From Bufo bufo (lineage: Eukaryota > Chordata > Amphibia > Anura > Bufonidae), in contig NC_053389.1 of assembly GCF_905171765.1 (NCBI RefSeq), positions 400,320,645 through 400,384,644 of the forward strand: a stretch of DNA of 64,000 nt, given 5' to 3'. The notes under the pieces are model-generated. The model was not told the origin of the DNA, ran no database searches, and worked only from the letters and a program-made list of their open reading frames with translations. Position 1 is the first letter of the stretch, and each line of letters starts with the position of its first letter. Of the stretch, positions 22,095-32,690 are shown one piece after another. Made by a program: the position numbers and the translations under genes.

Positions 22095-25000
22095 AAAATA
22101 AAAGCAGTAATGTGCAGCTAGAAAAGCGGGAATGCTTTGTGTGCAAAAAGCCAGGACACCTAAAGGCAGATTGTAGAATCTGGAAGGCTAGAATGCAAAA
22201 ACAACGTGGATGGCAACAAGCTAAGAATGTCATAGAAACAAAGGAGTATGCATTCGGATCCAAAAATGGTGTCACCTCTGTGCAAGTGTGGTGTGTGGAC
22301 TCAGGTGCTACAAGCCACATGACAAATGACCGACATTTCTTCACTCAGCTTGATGAAAGCAGAACAGAAAGGATAACTACAGCTAATGGACAACTCATGA
22401 AATCAGTGGGAATAGGAGATGGTTTTCTATACTGTCCTATCTCTCCAGATATCACTAGAAAGATCCATATGAGGAATGTTCTGTATGTGCCAGACCTTGA
22501 CAGCAACCTTTTGTCAGTAAAGAAACTCACTAACCAAGGCAATGTAGTCACATTTCAGGGTGACAGTTGTATCATCACAAACGGGGATTGCTTGCTTGCA
22601 AAGGCTAAAATCAGAGATAAACTATATCAGCTGAACTGCAGTGAAATGGTTAAAACAGCCAAAGAGGATAAACATTCAAACTGCATCCACACTTGGCACA
22701 GACGATTCGGGCACAGAAATTCTAATACAATAAAGAAAATAGTTGAGAATAACTATGCAAGTGGTATTAAGATTAATCCATGTGATCAAATAATGATCTG
22801 CACCAGCTGTATAAAAGGAAAAATGACTAGGACATCTTTTCCCAAGCAGACCAGCAGCAAAACTCAAAAACCTCTGGACTTAATACATTCAGATCTTTGT
22901 GGTCCAATGAAAACTATAACTCCAGGAAAGAAAAAGTACTTCCTGACCTTTATTGATGATTACTCCAGATATACCACAGTATTTCTACTTCACAATAAGG
23001 ATGAAGTGCCAGAGAAATTAGAAGAGTATCTCGCCCAAGTAAGTAATAAATTTGGCAGGATGCCCAGAGTACTACGAACAGATAATGGCTCAGAATATAC
23101 AAGTGGTAAAACACAAGTCATCCTCAGGAAACATGGAATAATGTTCCAAGCAACTGTTCCATATAACCCAGAGAAAAATGGAGTTGCAGAGAGAATGAAC
23201 CGCACACTGTGTGGAAGTGGGAGGAGCATGCTATTTGATGCTGATATGCCAACTACATACTGGGGAGAAGCCATCATGACTGCATGTTATCTTCAAAATC
23301 GTTTGCCAGGAAAAACAACAACAAAAACTCCATATGAACTGTGGAACAAAAAGAAATCAGATTTAAGACACATCAGAATTTTTGGAAGTAAAGCCTATGT
23401 ACACATTCCAAAAGAAAAACGTACAAAATGGGATGCATGTGCAAAAGAAGGAGTACTTGTGGGTTACAGTGAATCTCAAAAAGGATACAGGATTTTACAT
23501 CAAGACACAAACAAGGTAACAGTCAGCAGAAGTGTGATTATTGATGAAAGTTCTGTGTGTTTAAAGTTTGAACAACTGACACAAACTATTGAAACTGAAA
23601 AAGAATCAACATCAGTCACTCAAGAAGATAAGGAAAGTGACACAGAAATAGAAATTACTGAAAAAAAATCAAAAGCTGAAACTGAACCAGAGATACCTTC
23701 AGTCAGAAGATCAACCAGAACCAATAAAGGTGTTCCAGCTGAACGTTTATCTTACATAGCTCGCAGAGCCGTTCAAACTGAACCAGGTTCATGGAAAGAG
23801 ATGCAGAAACTGCCAATGCATGAGAAACAAATGTGGAATAAAGCCGCTGATGAAGAAATGACATCACTCAATGATCTCCAGACATGGACACTTTTAGAGC
23901 TCCCTCACGGTAATCATGCCATAGGATGTAAATGGGTTTTTAAAACCAAATGTAACTCTGAAGGGAAAGTCTGTCGGTACAAGGCAAGGCTGGTTGCTAA
24001 AGGTTACTCACAGAAGTTCGGTGAGGACTATGATGCTACTTTTGCTCCAGTTGCTAAACAAAGTACTTTCAGAACACTTATGACAGTGGCTGCCATGCGT
24101 ACAATGATTGTGAAACATCACAATATTAAGACAGCTTTTCTTAATGGTGATATTGAAGAAGAAATTTACATGTCTCAGCCAGAAGGATATGTGAAAAAGG
24201 GACAAGAGCACCTTGTCTGCAAGTTGGAAAAATCCCTTTACGGCCTTAAACAATCAGCTCGAGTATGGAACTTGAAGATTAATCAAGTTTTACTAAATGA
24301 AGGATTTACAAGAAGCAAAGCTGATCCGTGCCTATACACTAAACAAGTAGACGCTGAATGGATGTACCTGCTAATTTATGTGGATGACCTGATCATTGCT
24401 CACAAAAACAGCGATGAAATTGCAAAGTTAACAGGAATACTCAATAAGCACTTTGAAACTAAAGACCTAGGTGAAGTGACATATTATCTTGGAATTGACA
24501 TCCAGCGTGAGAAAGATGGAAGTTTCCTGTTCAACCAGAGTGCAAAAATTGAATCTATTCTTCAGCAATTCAACATGACAGAGGCCAAAGGAACAAGCAC
24601 ACCTATGGATACAGCCTATCCAAAGTTAGAAGGAGAAGATGATCTTCTCACATCTAATGAACAGTACAGACAAGCAGTGGGGGCACTTCTTTACATTGCA
24701 ACCACTACACGTTCAGATATTGCAGCTGCCATGTCTCTTCTATGCAGGCGAGTTGATAAACCACGTCAAAGAGATTGGAATGCAATTAAAAGAGTTATGA
24801 GATATCTAAAACAGACAAAAGACTTAAGTTTGAAACTGTCGGCAAGTGGTGACTTAAACCTCATGGGATATGTGGACTCAGATTGGGCAGGTGACCACAG
24901 CACACGAAAATCCACAAGTGGTTACTTATTAAAATTAGGAAACAATCCTATATCTTGGTCCAGCAAGAAACAGATGTCAGTGGCATTGTCTTCTACAGAA

Positions 25001-25321
25001 GCTGAATACATATCTGCAGCTTATGCCAGTCAAGAAATTGTGTGGTTACAGCAATTACTCAAGGATCTTGGGGAAGCAACATCAGAACCTACCGTCTTAT
25101 TTGAGGACAATCAGGCTTGCATTAAGCTTGCAACAAGTGAGAAGATTAGTGCAAGAACTAAGCACATCGACGTCAGACATCATTACATTCATGACTTAGT
25201 TGATCAGAAAGTGATTGTACTTGTGTATTGTGAGTCTGAAAAAATGATTGCTGATGCTCTGACAAAGCCACTCGCTAGAAACAGATTTGAGGATCTTAGA
25301 TCAGAAATGGGACTGACATAG
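22064..25321 (+). CDS. pol: Copia A Pol polyprotein (knuckle-PR-IN-RT-RNase H)
   Basis: A 1085-codon open frame in copia order. Zinc knuckle at residues 24-37 (CFVCKKPGHLKADC). Protease active site at 79-81 (DSG in VDSGATSHMT). GAG-pre-integrase HHCC zinc region at about 211-249 (WHRRFGH, CTSC). Integrase core with D277, D340 and E376, leaving 35 residues between the last two (DD35E). RT from about 615 with KTAFLNGDIEEE and the active-site YVDD at 772-775. RNase H from about 935 (YVDSDWAGDHSTRKSTSGY, then STEAEYIS at 977) to the end. All catalytic residues are present, so the enzymatic half looks competent, although Gag upstream is broken. The first methionine precedes the knuckle and may not be the natural entry, because the frame is normally fused to gag. 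Confidence 0.93.
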   Translation: MFRDCFTDEIKNKSSNVQLEKRECFVCKKPGHLKADCRIWKARMQKQRGWQQAKNVIETKEYAFGSKNGVTSVQVWCVDSGATSHMTNDRHFFTQLDESRTERITTANGQLMKSVGIGDGFLYCPISPDITRKIHMRNVLYVPDLDSNLLSVKKLTNQGNVVTFQGDSCIITNGDCLLAKAKIRDKLYQLNCSEMVKTAKEDKHSNCIHTWHRRFGHRNSNTIKKIVENNYASGIKINPCDQIMICTSCIKGKMTRTSFPKQTSSKTQKPLDLIHSDLCGPMKTITPGKKKYFLTFIDDYSRYTTVFLLHNKDEVPEKLEEYLAQVSNKFGRMPRVLRTDNGSEYTSGKTQVILRKHGIMFQATVPYNPEKNGVAERMNRTLCGSGRSMLFDADMPTTYWGEAIMTACYLQNRLPGKTTTKTPYELWNKKKSDLRHIRIFGSKAYVHIPKEKRTKWDACAKEGVLVGYSESQKGYRILHQDTNKVTVSRSVIIDESSVCLKFEQLTQTIETEKESTSVTQEDKESDTEIEITEKKSKAETEPEIPSVRRSTRTNKGVPAERLSYIARRAVQTEPGSWKEMQKLPMHEKQMWNKAADEEMTSLNDLQTWTLLELPHGNHAIGCKWVFKTKCNSEGKVCRYKARLVAKGYSQKFGEDYDATFAPVAKQSTFRTLMTVAAMRTMIVKHHNIKTAFLNGDIEEEIYMSQPEGYVKKGQEHLVCKLEKSLYGLKQSARVWNLKINQVLLNEGFTRSKADPCLYTKQVDAEWMYLLIYVDDLIIAHKNSDEIAKLTGILNKHFETKDLGEVTYYLGIDIQREKDGSFLFNQSAKIESILQQFNMTEAKGTSTPMDTAYPKLEGEDDLLTSNEQYRQAVGALLYIATTTRSDIAAAMSLLCRRVDKPRQRDWNAIKRVMRYLKQTKDLSLKLSASGDLNLMGYVDSDWAGDHSTRKSTSGYLLKLGNNPISWSSKKQMSVALSSTEAEYISAAYASQEIVWLQQLLKDLGEATSEPTVLFEDNQACIKLATSEKISARTKHIDVRHHYIHDLVDQKVIVLVYCESEKMIADALTKPLARNRFEDLRSEMGLT

Positions 25322-25333
25322 ATAGTAGTTGTT

Positions 25334-25342
25334 GAGTGGGGG
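25334..25342 (+). other. Copia A polypurine tract
   Basis: gagtggggg lies directly before the 3' LTR, the expected plus-strand primer position. Confidence 0.75.
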
Positions 25343-25565
25343 TGTTAGCATACAAGGTTTGTATTGTATAAGCAACAACCACTGTATGTCATTGCTATAT
25401 GCCTAGTATATTGTATGGTCACTAGATGACAGTTTGTGTAACTTCCTGTTTGTCAGTTGTTCAATAAAGTTCAGTTAGTGCTCGTGCAGTTACCGAGCAG
25501 AGGTCAGTTAAACCTGAAAGACTGTCTGCGTGTTCTTTGTTTAGCCCCAGAAAGTATTTCTAACA
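25343..25565 (+). repeat. Copia A 3' LTR
   Basis: Same length as the 5' LTR, with three substitutions near the 3' end. Followed by GTGAT. Confidence 0.92.
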
Positions 25566-26134
25566 GTGATGGGGCCCAAAGCCTAGGTGGCTCTGCCGCG
25601 CAGTGAGGGCGCTGTGCGGCTGCTGGGTCCCATTACCTGCTGGAGCAGCGTGGGGGCGCGACGGTCGCCGCATAGTGCCGCGCCAAAGATAGAGAAGGTC
25701 CCCACTTGACAGAGGTCACCTTGTCGTGGTAAGTGGGCCTATGCTCTTTGATCAAACTGTATACTAATGCCTCCTAATAGTGCACAGCAATAGATTGATA
25801 ATAGCACTGCATAGCCACGTTGTATCATGCTGTAATGTTAAACAGTTGTTTATATCAAAAGCATAGTATTGAGGACGTGCAATTTAGATTTTCTCTCATA
25901 TGGAAAATATTATATAGACTTTTCTCTCTTTTTCCCCCCTCTGAGTCAGCACTCCTCCCCATTCGGCTTAGGTGCTTTTAATTAGCAGAAGTCTGCAAAG
26001 GGTTCATAAATTCCTACCACCTCTCAGTTAGAGTTCCTGAGAGGCTGTAAACAGGTGAGCTCTTAGCACCTGTTCCCATTATGCGGTGCTGGATGGTGGC
26101 CGTCGCTGCTTTTGTGCTGTGCTGTTGGAGTGAT
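25566..26134 (+). repeat. R monomer 2
   Basis: The 569-bp monomer between the two copia copies. It nearly matches 20573-21141 (cccaaagcc here, cccagggcc in monomer 1). Confidence 0.88.
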
Positions 26135-26483
26135 TGTTAGCATACAAGGTTTGTATTGTATAAGCAACAACCACTGTATGTCATTGCTATATGCCTAGTA
26201 TATTGTATGGTCACTAGATGACAGTTTGTGTAACTTCCTGTTTGTCAGTTGTTCAATAAAGTTCAGTTAGTGCTCGTGCAGTTACCGAGCAGAGGTCAGT
26301 TAAACCTGAAAGACTGTCTGCCTGTCATTTGTTTAGCCCCAGAAAGTATTTCTAACAGGTTATGGACCCAGGACAATCTACAGAAGCCCTGTATATAACA
26401 CAGATTACCTCTGGATAAAACCAGATACAGTGAGCTAAAGCAATTGAGTGCAGGAGACATCAACAGAAAGGCAAACAGCAGAA

Positions 26484-27087
26484 ATGGCTGCCACCATCCC
26501 CTCAGCAAAGTTTTCCATCGCAAATCTGACAAATCAGAACTACCAATCCTGGAAATTTAAGATGAAAATGCTGCTTATAAGAGAAGGTACGTGGAAATGT
26601 ATAAATGAACCCAGACCTGTACAGCCCACAGAAGAGTGGTTAGACAGAGATCAGAAAGCCTCTGTGCATAGATGATGATCAAATCATACATATATGTAAC
26701 TGTCAAACTGCTAAAGACATGTGGGAAGGATTACAAAAAGTGCATGAAAGAGTTAATCTCAGCAATAAACTGTATTTAATCAGAAAGCTGTATCAGACTA
26801 AGCTGCAGAAAGACCAGGACATGCAGGACTACATAAGACAGACCTTAGAAATGGTGGAGAGACTGAGAGGGATTGGAGAAGATATAAAAGATTTCCATGT
26901 TGCAGCGTTATTGTTAAGTGGACTTCCTGAAAGTTATGAGACACTTGTCACAGCACTGGATGCACGTCCAGATGATGAACTGACACTGGAATATGTTAAA
27001 GGAAAGCTTGTGGATGAATACAAGCGCAAAACAGAAAGCAGGAGTAATGCAAGTGTGTGTTCAGAGACTGCTTTACAGATGAAATAA
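26484..27087 (+). pseudogene. gag: Copia B Gag, broken like copy A
   Basis: The Gag fragments of copy A recur with the same two frame changes (near 26675-26719 and 27057-27087). One visible substitution lies at the end of the core (KGKLVDE here, KGKFVDE in A). As in A, no single frame links the N-terminus, the core and the zinc knuckle. Confidence 0.85.
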
Positions 27088-30000
27088 AAAATAAAAGCAG
27101 TAATGTGCAGCTAGAAAAGCGGGAATGCTTTGTGTGCAAAAAGCCAGGACACCTAAAGGCAGATTGTAGAATCTGGAAGGCTAGAATGCAAAAACAACGT
27201 GGATGGCAACAAGCTAAGAATGTCATAGAAACAAAGGAGTATGCATTCGGATCCAAAAATGGTGTCACCTCTGTGCAAGTGTGGTGTGTGGACTCAGGTG
27301 CTACAAGCCACATGACAAATGACCGACATTTCTTCACTCAGCTTGATGAAAGCAGAACAGAAAGGATAACTACAGCTAATGGACAACTCATGAAATCAGT
27401 GGGAATAGGAGATGGTTTTCTATACTGTCCTATCTCTCCAGATATCACTAGAAAGATCCATATGAGGAATGTTCTGTATGTGCCAGACCTTGACAGCAAC
27501 CTTTTGTCAGTAAAGAAACTCACTAACCAAGGCAATGTAGTCACATTTCAGGGTGACAGTTGTATCATCACAAAAGGGGATTGCTTGCTTGCAAAGGCTA
27601 AAATCAGAGATAAACTATATCAGCTGAACTGCAGTGAAATGGTTAAAACAGCCAAAGAGGATAAACATTCAAACTGCATCCACACTTGGCACAGACGATT
27701 CGGGCACAGAAATTCTAATACAATAAAGAAAATAGTTGAGAATAACTATGCAAGTGGTATTAAGATTAATCCATGTGATCAAATAATGATCTGCACCAGC
27801 TGTATTAAAGGAAAAATGACTAGGACATCTTTTCCCAAGCAGACCAGCAGCAAAACTCAAAAACCTCTGGACTTAATACATTCAGATCTTTGTGGTCCAA
27901 TGAAAACTATAACTCCAGGAAAGAAAAAGTACTTCCTGACCTTTATTGATGATTACTCCAGATATACCACAGTATTTCTACTTCACAATAAGGATGAAGT
28001 GCCAGAGAAATTAGAAGAGTATCTCGCCCAAGTAAGTAATAAATTTGGCAGGATGCCCAGAGTACTACGAACAGATAATGGCTCAGAATATACAAGTGGT
28101 AAAACACAAGTCATCCTCAGGAAACATGGAATAATGTTCCAAGCAACTGTTCCATATAACCCAGAGAAAAATGGAGTTGCAGAGAGAATGAACCGCACAC
28201 TGTGTGGAAGTGGGAGGAGCATGCTATTTGATGCTGATATGCCAACTACATACTGGGGAGAAGCCATCATGACTGCATGTTATCTTCAAAATCGTTTGCC
28301 AGGAAAAACAACAACAAAAACTCCATATGAACTGTGGAACAAAAAGAAATCAGATTTAAGACACATCAGAATTTTTGGAAGTAAAGCCTATGTACACATT
28401 CCAAAAGAAAAACGTACAAAATGGGATGCATGTGCAAAAGAAGGAGTACTTGTGGGTTACAGTGAATCTCAAAAAGGATACAGGATTTTACATCAAGACA
28501 CAAACAAGGTAACAGTCAGCAGAAGTGTGATTATTGATGAAAGTTCTGTGTGTTTAAAGTTTGAACAACTGACACAAACTATTGAAACTGAAAAAGAATC
28601 AACATCAGTCACTCAAGAAGATAAGGAAAGTGACACAGAAATAGAAATTACTGAAAAAAAATCAAAAGCTGAAACTGAACCCGAGATACCTTCAGTCAGA
28701 AGATCAACCAGAACCAATAAAGGTGTTCCAGCTGAACGTTTATCTTACATAGCTCGCAGAGCCGTTCAAACTGAACCAGGTTCATGGAAAGAGATGCAGA
28801 AACTGCCAATGCATGAGAAACAAATGTGGAATAAAGCCGCTGATGAAGAAATGACATCACTCAATGATCTCCAGAAATGGACACTTTTAGAGCTCCCTCA
28901 CGGTAATCATGCCATAGGATGTAAATGGGTTTTTAAAACCAAATGTAACTCTGAAGGGAAAGTCTGTCGGTACAAGGCAAGGCTGGTTGCTAAAGGTTAC
29001 TCACAGAAGTTCGGTGAGGACTATGATGCTACTTTTGCTCCAGTTGCTAAACAAAGTACTTTCAGAACACTTATGACAGTGGCTGCCATGCGTACAATGA
29101 TTGTGAAACATCACAATATTAAGACAGCTTTTCTTAATGGTGATATTGAAGAAGAAATTTACATATCTCAGCCAGAAGGATATGTGAAAAAGGGACAAGA
29201 GCACCTTGTCTGCAAGTTGGAAAAATCCCTTTACGGCCTTAAACAATCAGCTCGAGTATGGAACTTGAAGATTAATCAAGTTTTACTAAATGAAGGATTT
29301 ACAAGAAGCAAAGCTGATCTGTGCCTATACACTAAACAAGTAGACGCTGAATGGATGTACCTGCTAATTTATGTGGATGACCTGATCATTGCTCACAAAA
29401 ACAGCGATGAAATTGCAAAGTTAACAGGAATACTCAATAAGCACTTTGAAACTAAAGACCTAGGTGAAGTGACATATTATCTTGGAATTGACATCCAGCG
29501 TGAGAAAGATGGAAGTTTCCTGTTCAACCAGAGTGCAAAAATTGAATCTATTCTTCAGCAATTCAACATGCCAGAGGCCAAAGGAACAAGCACACCTATG
29601 GATACAGCCTATCCAAAGTTAGAAGGAGAAGATGATCTTCTCACATCTAATGAACAGTACAGACAAGCAGTGTGGGCACTTCTTTACATTGCAACCACTA
29701 CACGTTCAGATATTGCAGCTGCCATGTCTCTTCTATGCAGGCGAGTTGATAAACCACGTCAAAGAGATTGGAATGCAATTAAAAGAGTTATGAGATATCT
29801 AAAACAGACAAAAGACTTAAGTTTGAAACTGTCGGCAAGTGGTGACTTAAACCTCATGGGATATGTGGACTCAGATTGGGCAGGTGACCACAGCACACGA
29901 AAATCCACAAGTGGTTACTTATTAAAATTAGGAAACAGTCCTATATCTTGGTCCAGCAAGAAACAGATGTCAGTGGCATTGTCTTCTACAGAAGCTGAAT

Positions 30001-30314
30001 ACATATCTGCAGCTTATGCCAGTCAAGAAATTGTGTGGTTACAGCAATTACTCAAGGATCTTGGGGAAGCAACATCAGAACCTACCGTCTTATTTGAGGA
30101 CAATCAGGCTTGCATTAAGCTTGCAACAAGTGAGAAGATTAGTGCAAGAACTAAGCACATCGACGTCAGACATCATTACATTCATGACTTAGTTGATCAG
30201 AAAGTGATTGTACTTGTGTATTGTGAGTCTGAAAAAATGATTGCTGATGCTCTGACAAAGCCACTCGCTAGAAACAGATTTGAGGATCTTAGATCAGAAA
30301 TGGGACTGACATAG
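27057..30314 (+). CDS. pol: Copia B Pol polyprotein
   Basis: A 1085-codon open frame, co-linear with copy A. The catalytic motifs are the same: CCHC knuckle, DSGATSH protease, DD35E integrase, YVDD RT and RNase H. Differences I noticed against A: N to K at about residue 173, T to K at about 607, M to I at about 703 (in the SQPEGY block), P to L at about 755, T to P at about 839, G to W at about 873 and N to S at about 961. None hits a catalytic residue, but P755L and G873W fall in conserved RT-region positions and could reduce activity. Few changes over 3.2 kb imply a recent duplication. Confidence 0.93.
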   Translation: MFRDCFTDEIKNKSSNVQLEKRECFVCKKPGHLKADCRIWKARMQKQRGWQQAKNVIETKEYAFGSKNGVTSVQVWCVDSGATSHMTNDRHFFTQLDESRTERITTANGQLMKSVGIGDGFLYCPISPDITRKIHMRNVLYVPDLDSNLLSVKKLTNQGNVVTFQGDSCIITKGDCLLAKAKIRDKLYQLNCSEMVKTAKEDKHSNCIHTWHRRFGHRNSNTIKKIVENNYASGIKINPCDQIMICTSCIKGKMTRTSFPKQTSSKTQKPLDLIHSDLCGPMKTITPGKKKYFLTFIDDYSRYTTVFLLHNKDEVPEKLEEYLAQVSNKFGRMPRVLRTDNGSEYTSGKTQVILRKHGIMFQATVPYNPEKNGVAERMNRTLCGSGRSMLFDADMPTTYWGEAIMTACYLQNRLPGKTTTKTPYELWNKKKSDLRHIRIFGSKAYVHIPKEKRTKWDACAKEGVLVGYSESQKGYRILHQDTNKVTVSRSVIIDESSVCLKFEQLTQTIETEKESTSVTQEDKESDTEIEITEKKSKAETEPEIPSVRRSTRTNKGVPAERLSYIARRAVQTEPGSWKEMQKLPMHEKQMWNKAADEEMTSLNDLQKWTLLELPHGNHAIGCKWVFKTKCNSEGKVCRYKARLVAKGYSQKFGEDYDATFAPVAKQSTFRTLMTVAAMRTMIVKHHNIKTAFLNGDIEEEIYISQPEGYVKKGQEHLVCKLEKSLYGLKQSARVWNLKINQVLLNEGFTRSKADLCLYTKQVDAEWMYLLIYVDDLIIAHKNSDEIAKLTGILNKHFETKDLGEVTYYLGIDIQREKDGSFLFNQSAKIESILQQFNMPEAKGTSTPMDTAYPKLEGEDDLLTSNEQYRQAVWALLYIATTTRSDIAAAMSLLCRRVDKPRQRDWNAIKRVMRYLKQTKDLSLKLSASGDLNLMGYVDSDWAGDHSTRKSTSGYLLKLGNSPISWSSKKQMSVALSSTEAEYISAAYASQEIVWLQQLLKDLGEATSEPTVLFEDNQACIKLATSEKISARTKHIDVRHHYIHDLVDQKVIVLVYCESEKMIADALTKPLARNRFEDLRSEMGLT

Positions 30315-30558
30315 ATAGTAGTTGTTGAGTGGGGGTGTTAGCATACAAGGTTTGTATTGTATAAGCAACAACCACTGTATGTCATTGCTATATGCCTAGT
30401 ATATTGTATGGTCACTAGATGACAGTTTGTGTAACTTCCTGTTTGTCAGTTGTTCAATAAAGTTCAGTTAGTGCTCGTGCAGTTACCGAGCAGAGGTCAG
30501 TTAAACCTGAAAGACTGTCTGCGTGTTCTTTGTTTAGCCCCAGAAAGTATTTCTAACA

Positions 30559-30899
30559 GTGATGGGGCCCAAAGCCTAGGTGGCTCTGCCGCGCAGTGAG
30601 GGCGCTGTGCGGCTGCTGGATCCCATTACCTGTTGGAGCGGCGTGGGGGTGCGACGGTCACCGCATAGTGCCACGCCAAAGATAGAGTAGGTCCCCACTT
30701 GACAGAGGAAACCTTGTCGTGGTAAGTGGGCCTATGCTCTTTGATCAAACTGTATACTAATCCCTCCTAATAGTGCACAGCAATAGATTGATAATAGCGC
30801 TGCATAGCCACGTTGTATCATGCTGTAATGTTAAACAGTTGTTTATATCAAAAGCATAGTATTGAGGACGTGCGATTTAGATTTTCTCTCATATGGAAC
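30559..30899 (+). repeat. R monomer 3, truncated and more diverged
   Basis: It follows copy B like monomer 2 follows copy A, but stops at about 30899 (tcatatggaac), where PLE-1 sequence resumes. It has more substitutions than monomers 1 and 2, so it is probably the original right flank. Confidence 0.8.
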
Positions 30900-32175
30900 A
30901 TAAAGGTAGTTGTAGAGCAGCACCAAATGGACCTTCTGGCCTGTATGGAATGGCCGGCATGGGACTCACTGGTGATGCACGCCGCTTTGTCCTCGACCTC
31001 CTTGAGTTGGTCCTCAAGAGGAACTACTTACTCTTTGGCAACACCTATTACCAACAGTCACACGGTGTGGCCATGGGGTCCAACGTGGCACAAACTTATG
31101 CCAACATATTCATGGCGGAGGTCGAGGACAAATTGGTTTATGCATCTCAGTATCGCCGGTGGGTCCTGTGCTGGTGGCGCTACATCGACGACATTTTTAT
31201 GATTTGGAGTGGCTCTATGGAGGATTTGAATGATTTTCACCAACAGCTAAATCATGGGGTACCCGGGCTACAATTCACTGTGACTTGGTCGGCCGAGGAG
31301 TTGCAGTTTCTTGACGTCAGGGTATACCTAGAAGGAGGTCAACTAAAAACAGATCTGTATAAAAAGTCTACAGACAGGAACAATTTACTAAGATACGACA
31401 GTAACCACCCACGCCGCATGTTGGACTCCTTACCGTGGAACCAGATGCTACGTGTGAGACGAGTGGTGTCAAATGACAATGTGTTCATCAAACGTATTGA
31501 TGAAATGTGCAATAAATTCGCCCTGAGAAAATATCCATCCAGACTGTTACACAGATCGAGGGCCCGGATCTCCTTGGCTGACAGGGTGCCTCTAGGAACA
31601 AAAACATGGGACGTATCCTGTTTGTATCCACCGACGGTAACCACAGTGGGAATATTGCGCAGATCTTGAGAAAGGACTGGCATATCCTACACAGTGGCCT
31701 TCCTTCTATTAGTGAATTTGACAAACCACCATTGATGGCATACAAACGTGGAACCAATTTACATGACAAGTTGATCCACACAGATACAGGTGAAGTTAGC
31801 AAAGGTGGGCAGACATTTTTGAAACCCCAACAGATGGGTAATTTCCCTTGTTTGGGATGCTGCAATTGTGGCAATATGCTTAAAGGCAATACCTTTGTTC
31901 ACCCATATAGTGGTAAGAAATTCAACATCAGAGAGTATTATACATGCCGCTCCAAGTACGTCGTCTACATGATCGTCTACCCATGCAGTTTAATCTATGT
32001 GGGTGAGACGACCATGGAGGTGAGGGAACGTATTAACAAACACAAAAGCATCATTAGGAAAAAAATGTTAGACAAGCCAGTGGCAAAATATTTCTCTGAC
32101 TGTGGACACTCTGTCAGCCAACTGAGATCCCAGGGATTGAATATAGAATTTAATGCTAATAATGTAGATAGATAA
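30900..32175 (+). pseudogene. PLE-1 RT / GIY-YIG endonuclease, 5' truncated, one frame break
   Basis: The frame to 31669 covers the RT from about motif 3 onward: GVAMGSNVAQTYANIFMAEV, the active-site YIDDIF, FLDVRVYLEGG and LYKKSTDRNNLLRYDS. A frame change at about 31606-31669 leads to 31606-32175. That part carries the cysteine-rich linker (FPCLGCCNCGNM...YYTCRSKY) and a GIY-YIG nuclease (VVYMIVYPCSLIYVGETTME...RINKHKS). This is the standard Penelope order. The RT N-terminal third is absent because the element is 5' truncated at 30900. The first ATG in this frame (30893) lies in R sequence and is not a natural start. Inactive. Confidence 0.85.
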
Positions 32176-32690
32176 AATACTTCCTTACATGTCAACGTCC
32201 TTTTCAGTGTATTTTGTTTTTATTGGGATTTTAAGGTTTATATATATATAGATATACATTTATATGTAATACACCCCCTTTTTCACTTTTGTACTATTAG
32301 CAACCTATTTATTTACACCTTTTATATGGTCGCATGCTCCATAATAGATCTCAATGCTCCTTTCTTTATTAGATGGCTCCCTGTATATAGCCCTCTGTTG
32401 TCCATATCATGTATCAGAGCTATATGGCTCGGTCAGGTCTTGACATATGGGTGATTGGAGACATTAATTTGCTTCCTCTGCCGTATGTAGTCCTGGCCTA
32501 GTTACATATGGGACATATTTGAACCGTCTCTATATTATTTTTATATATATAATTGCTGTTTATAGCAAGGATCTGGTGCATTTTATTTTTTGTGGTGTTC
32601 TAGGACCTGTTACGAGTCAGGTGACCATCACATGATCAATGATGCATTGGACATGTGACCCAGAATACTGATTTTCATTGGTCTACATTG
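32176..32690 (+). other. PLE-1 3' untranslated region, part 1
   Basis: AT-rich sequence downstream of the endonuclease frame, interrupted at 32690 by hAT-B and continued at 39696. No further gene. Confidence 0.55.

Larger units (their letters stand above)
21142..25565 (+). mobile_element. Ty1/copia LTR retrotransposon, copy A
   Basis: A complete 4424-bp element with LTRs of 223 bp at 21142-21364 and 25343-25565 (TGTTAGCAT...TTTCTAACA), PBS, PPT, gag and pol. It is flanked by the 5-bp duplication GTGAT (21137-21141 and 25566-25570). The LTRs differ at three adjacent sites near their 3' ends (gcctgtcattt against gcgtgttcttt). Confidence 0.93.
26135..30558 (+). mobile_element. Ty1/copia LTR retrotransposon, copy B (tandem duplicate)
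   Basis: Every landmark of copy A recurs exactly 4993 bp downstream: LTRs at 26135-26357 and 30336-30558, PBS at 26358-26371, PPT at 30327-30335, broken gag and open pol. The 5'/3' LTR differences are the same as in copy A. This marks a duplicated DNA block, not a second insertion. Confidence 0.93.
20254..30899. mobile_element. Element R: inverted/tandem monomer array hosting the copia elements
   Basis: Bounded by the 17-bp direct repeat ataaaggtagttgtaga (20237-20253 and 30900-30916), which reconnects PLE-1 when R is removed. It starts with an inverted arm (20254-20540), continues with forward monomers at 20573-21141 and 25566-26134, and ends in a truncated monomer (30559-30899). The layout resembles inverted and tandem terminal repeats of Penelope-like elements, but R carries no protein of its own, so its class is an inference. 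Confidence 0.55.
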
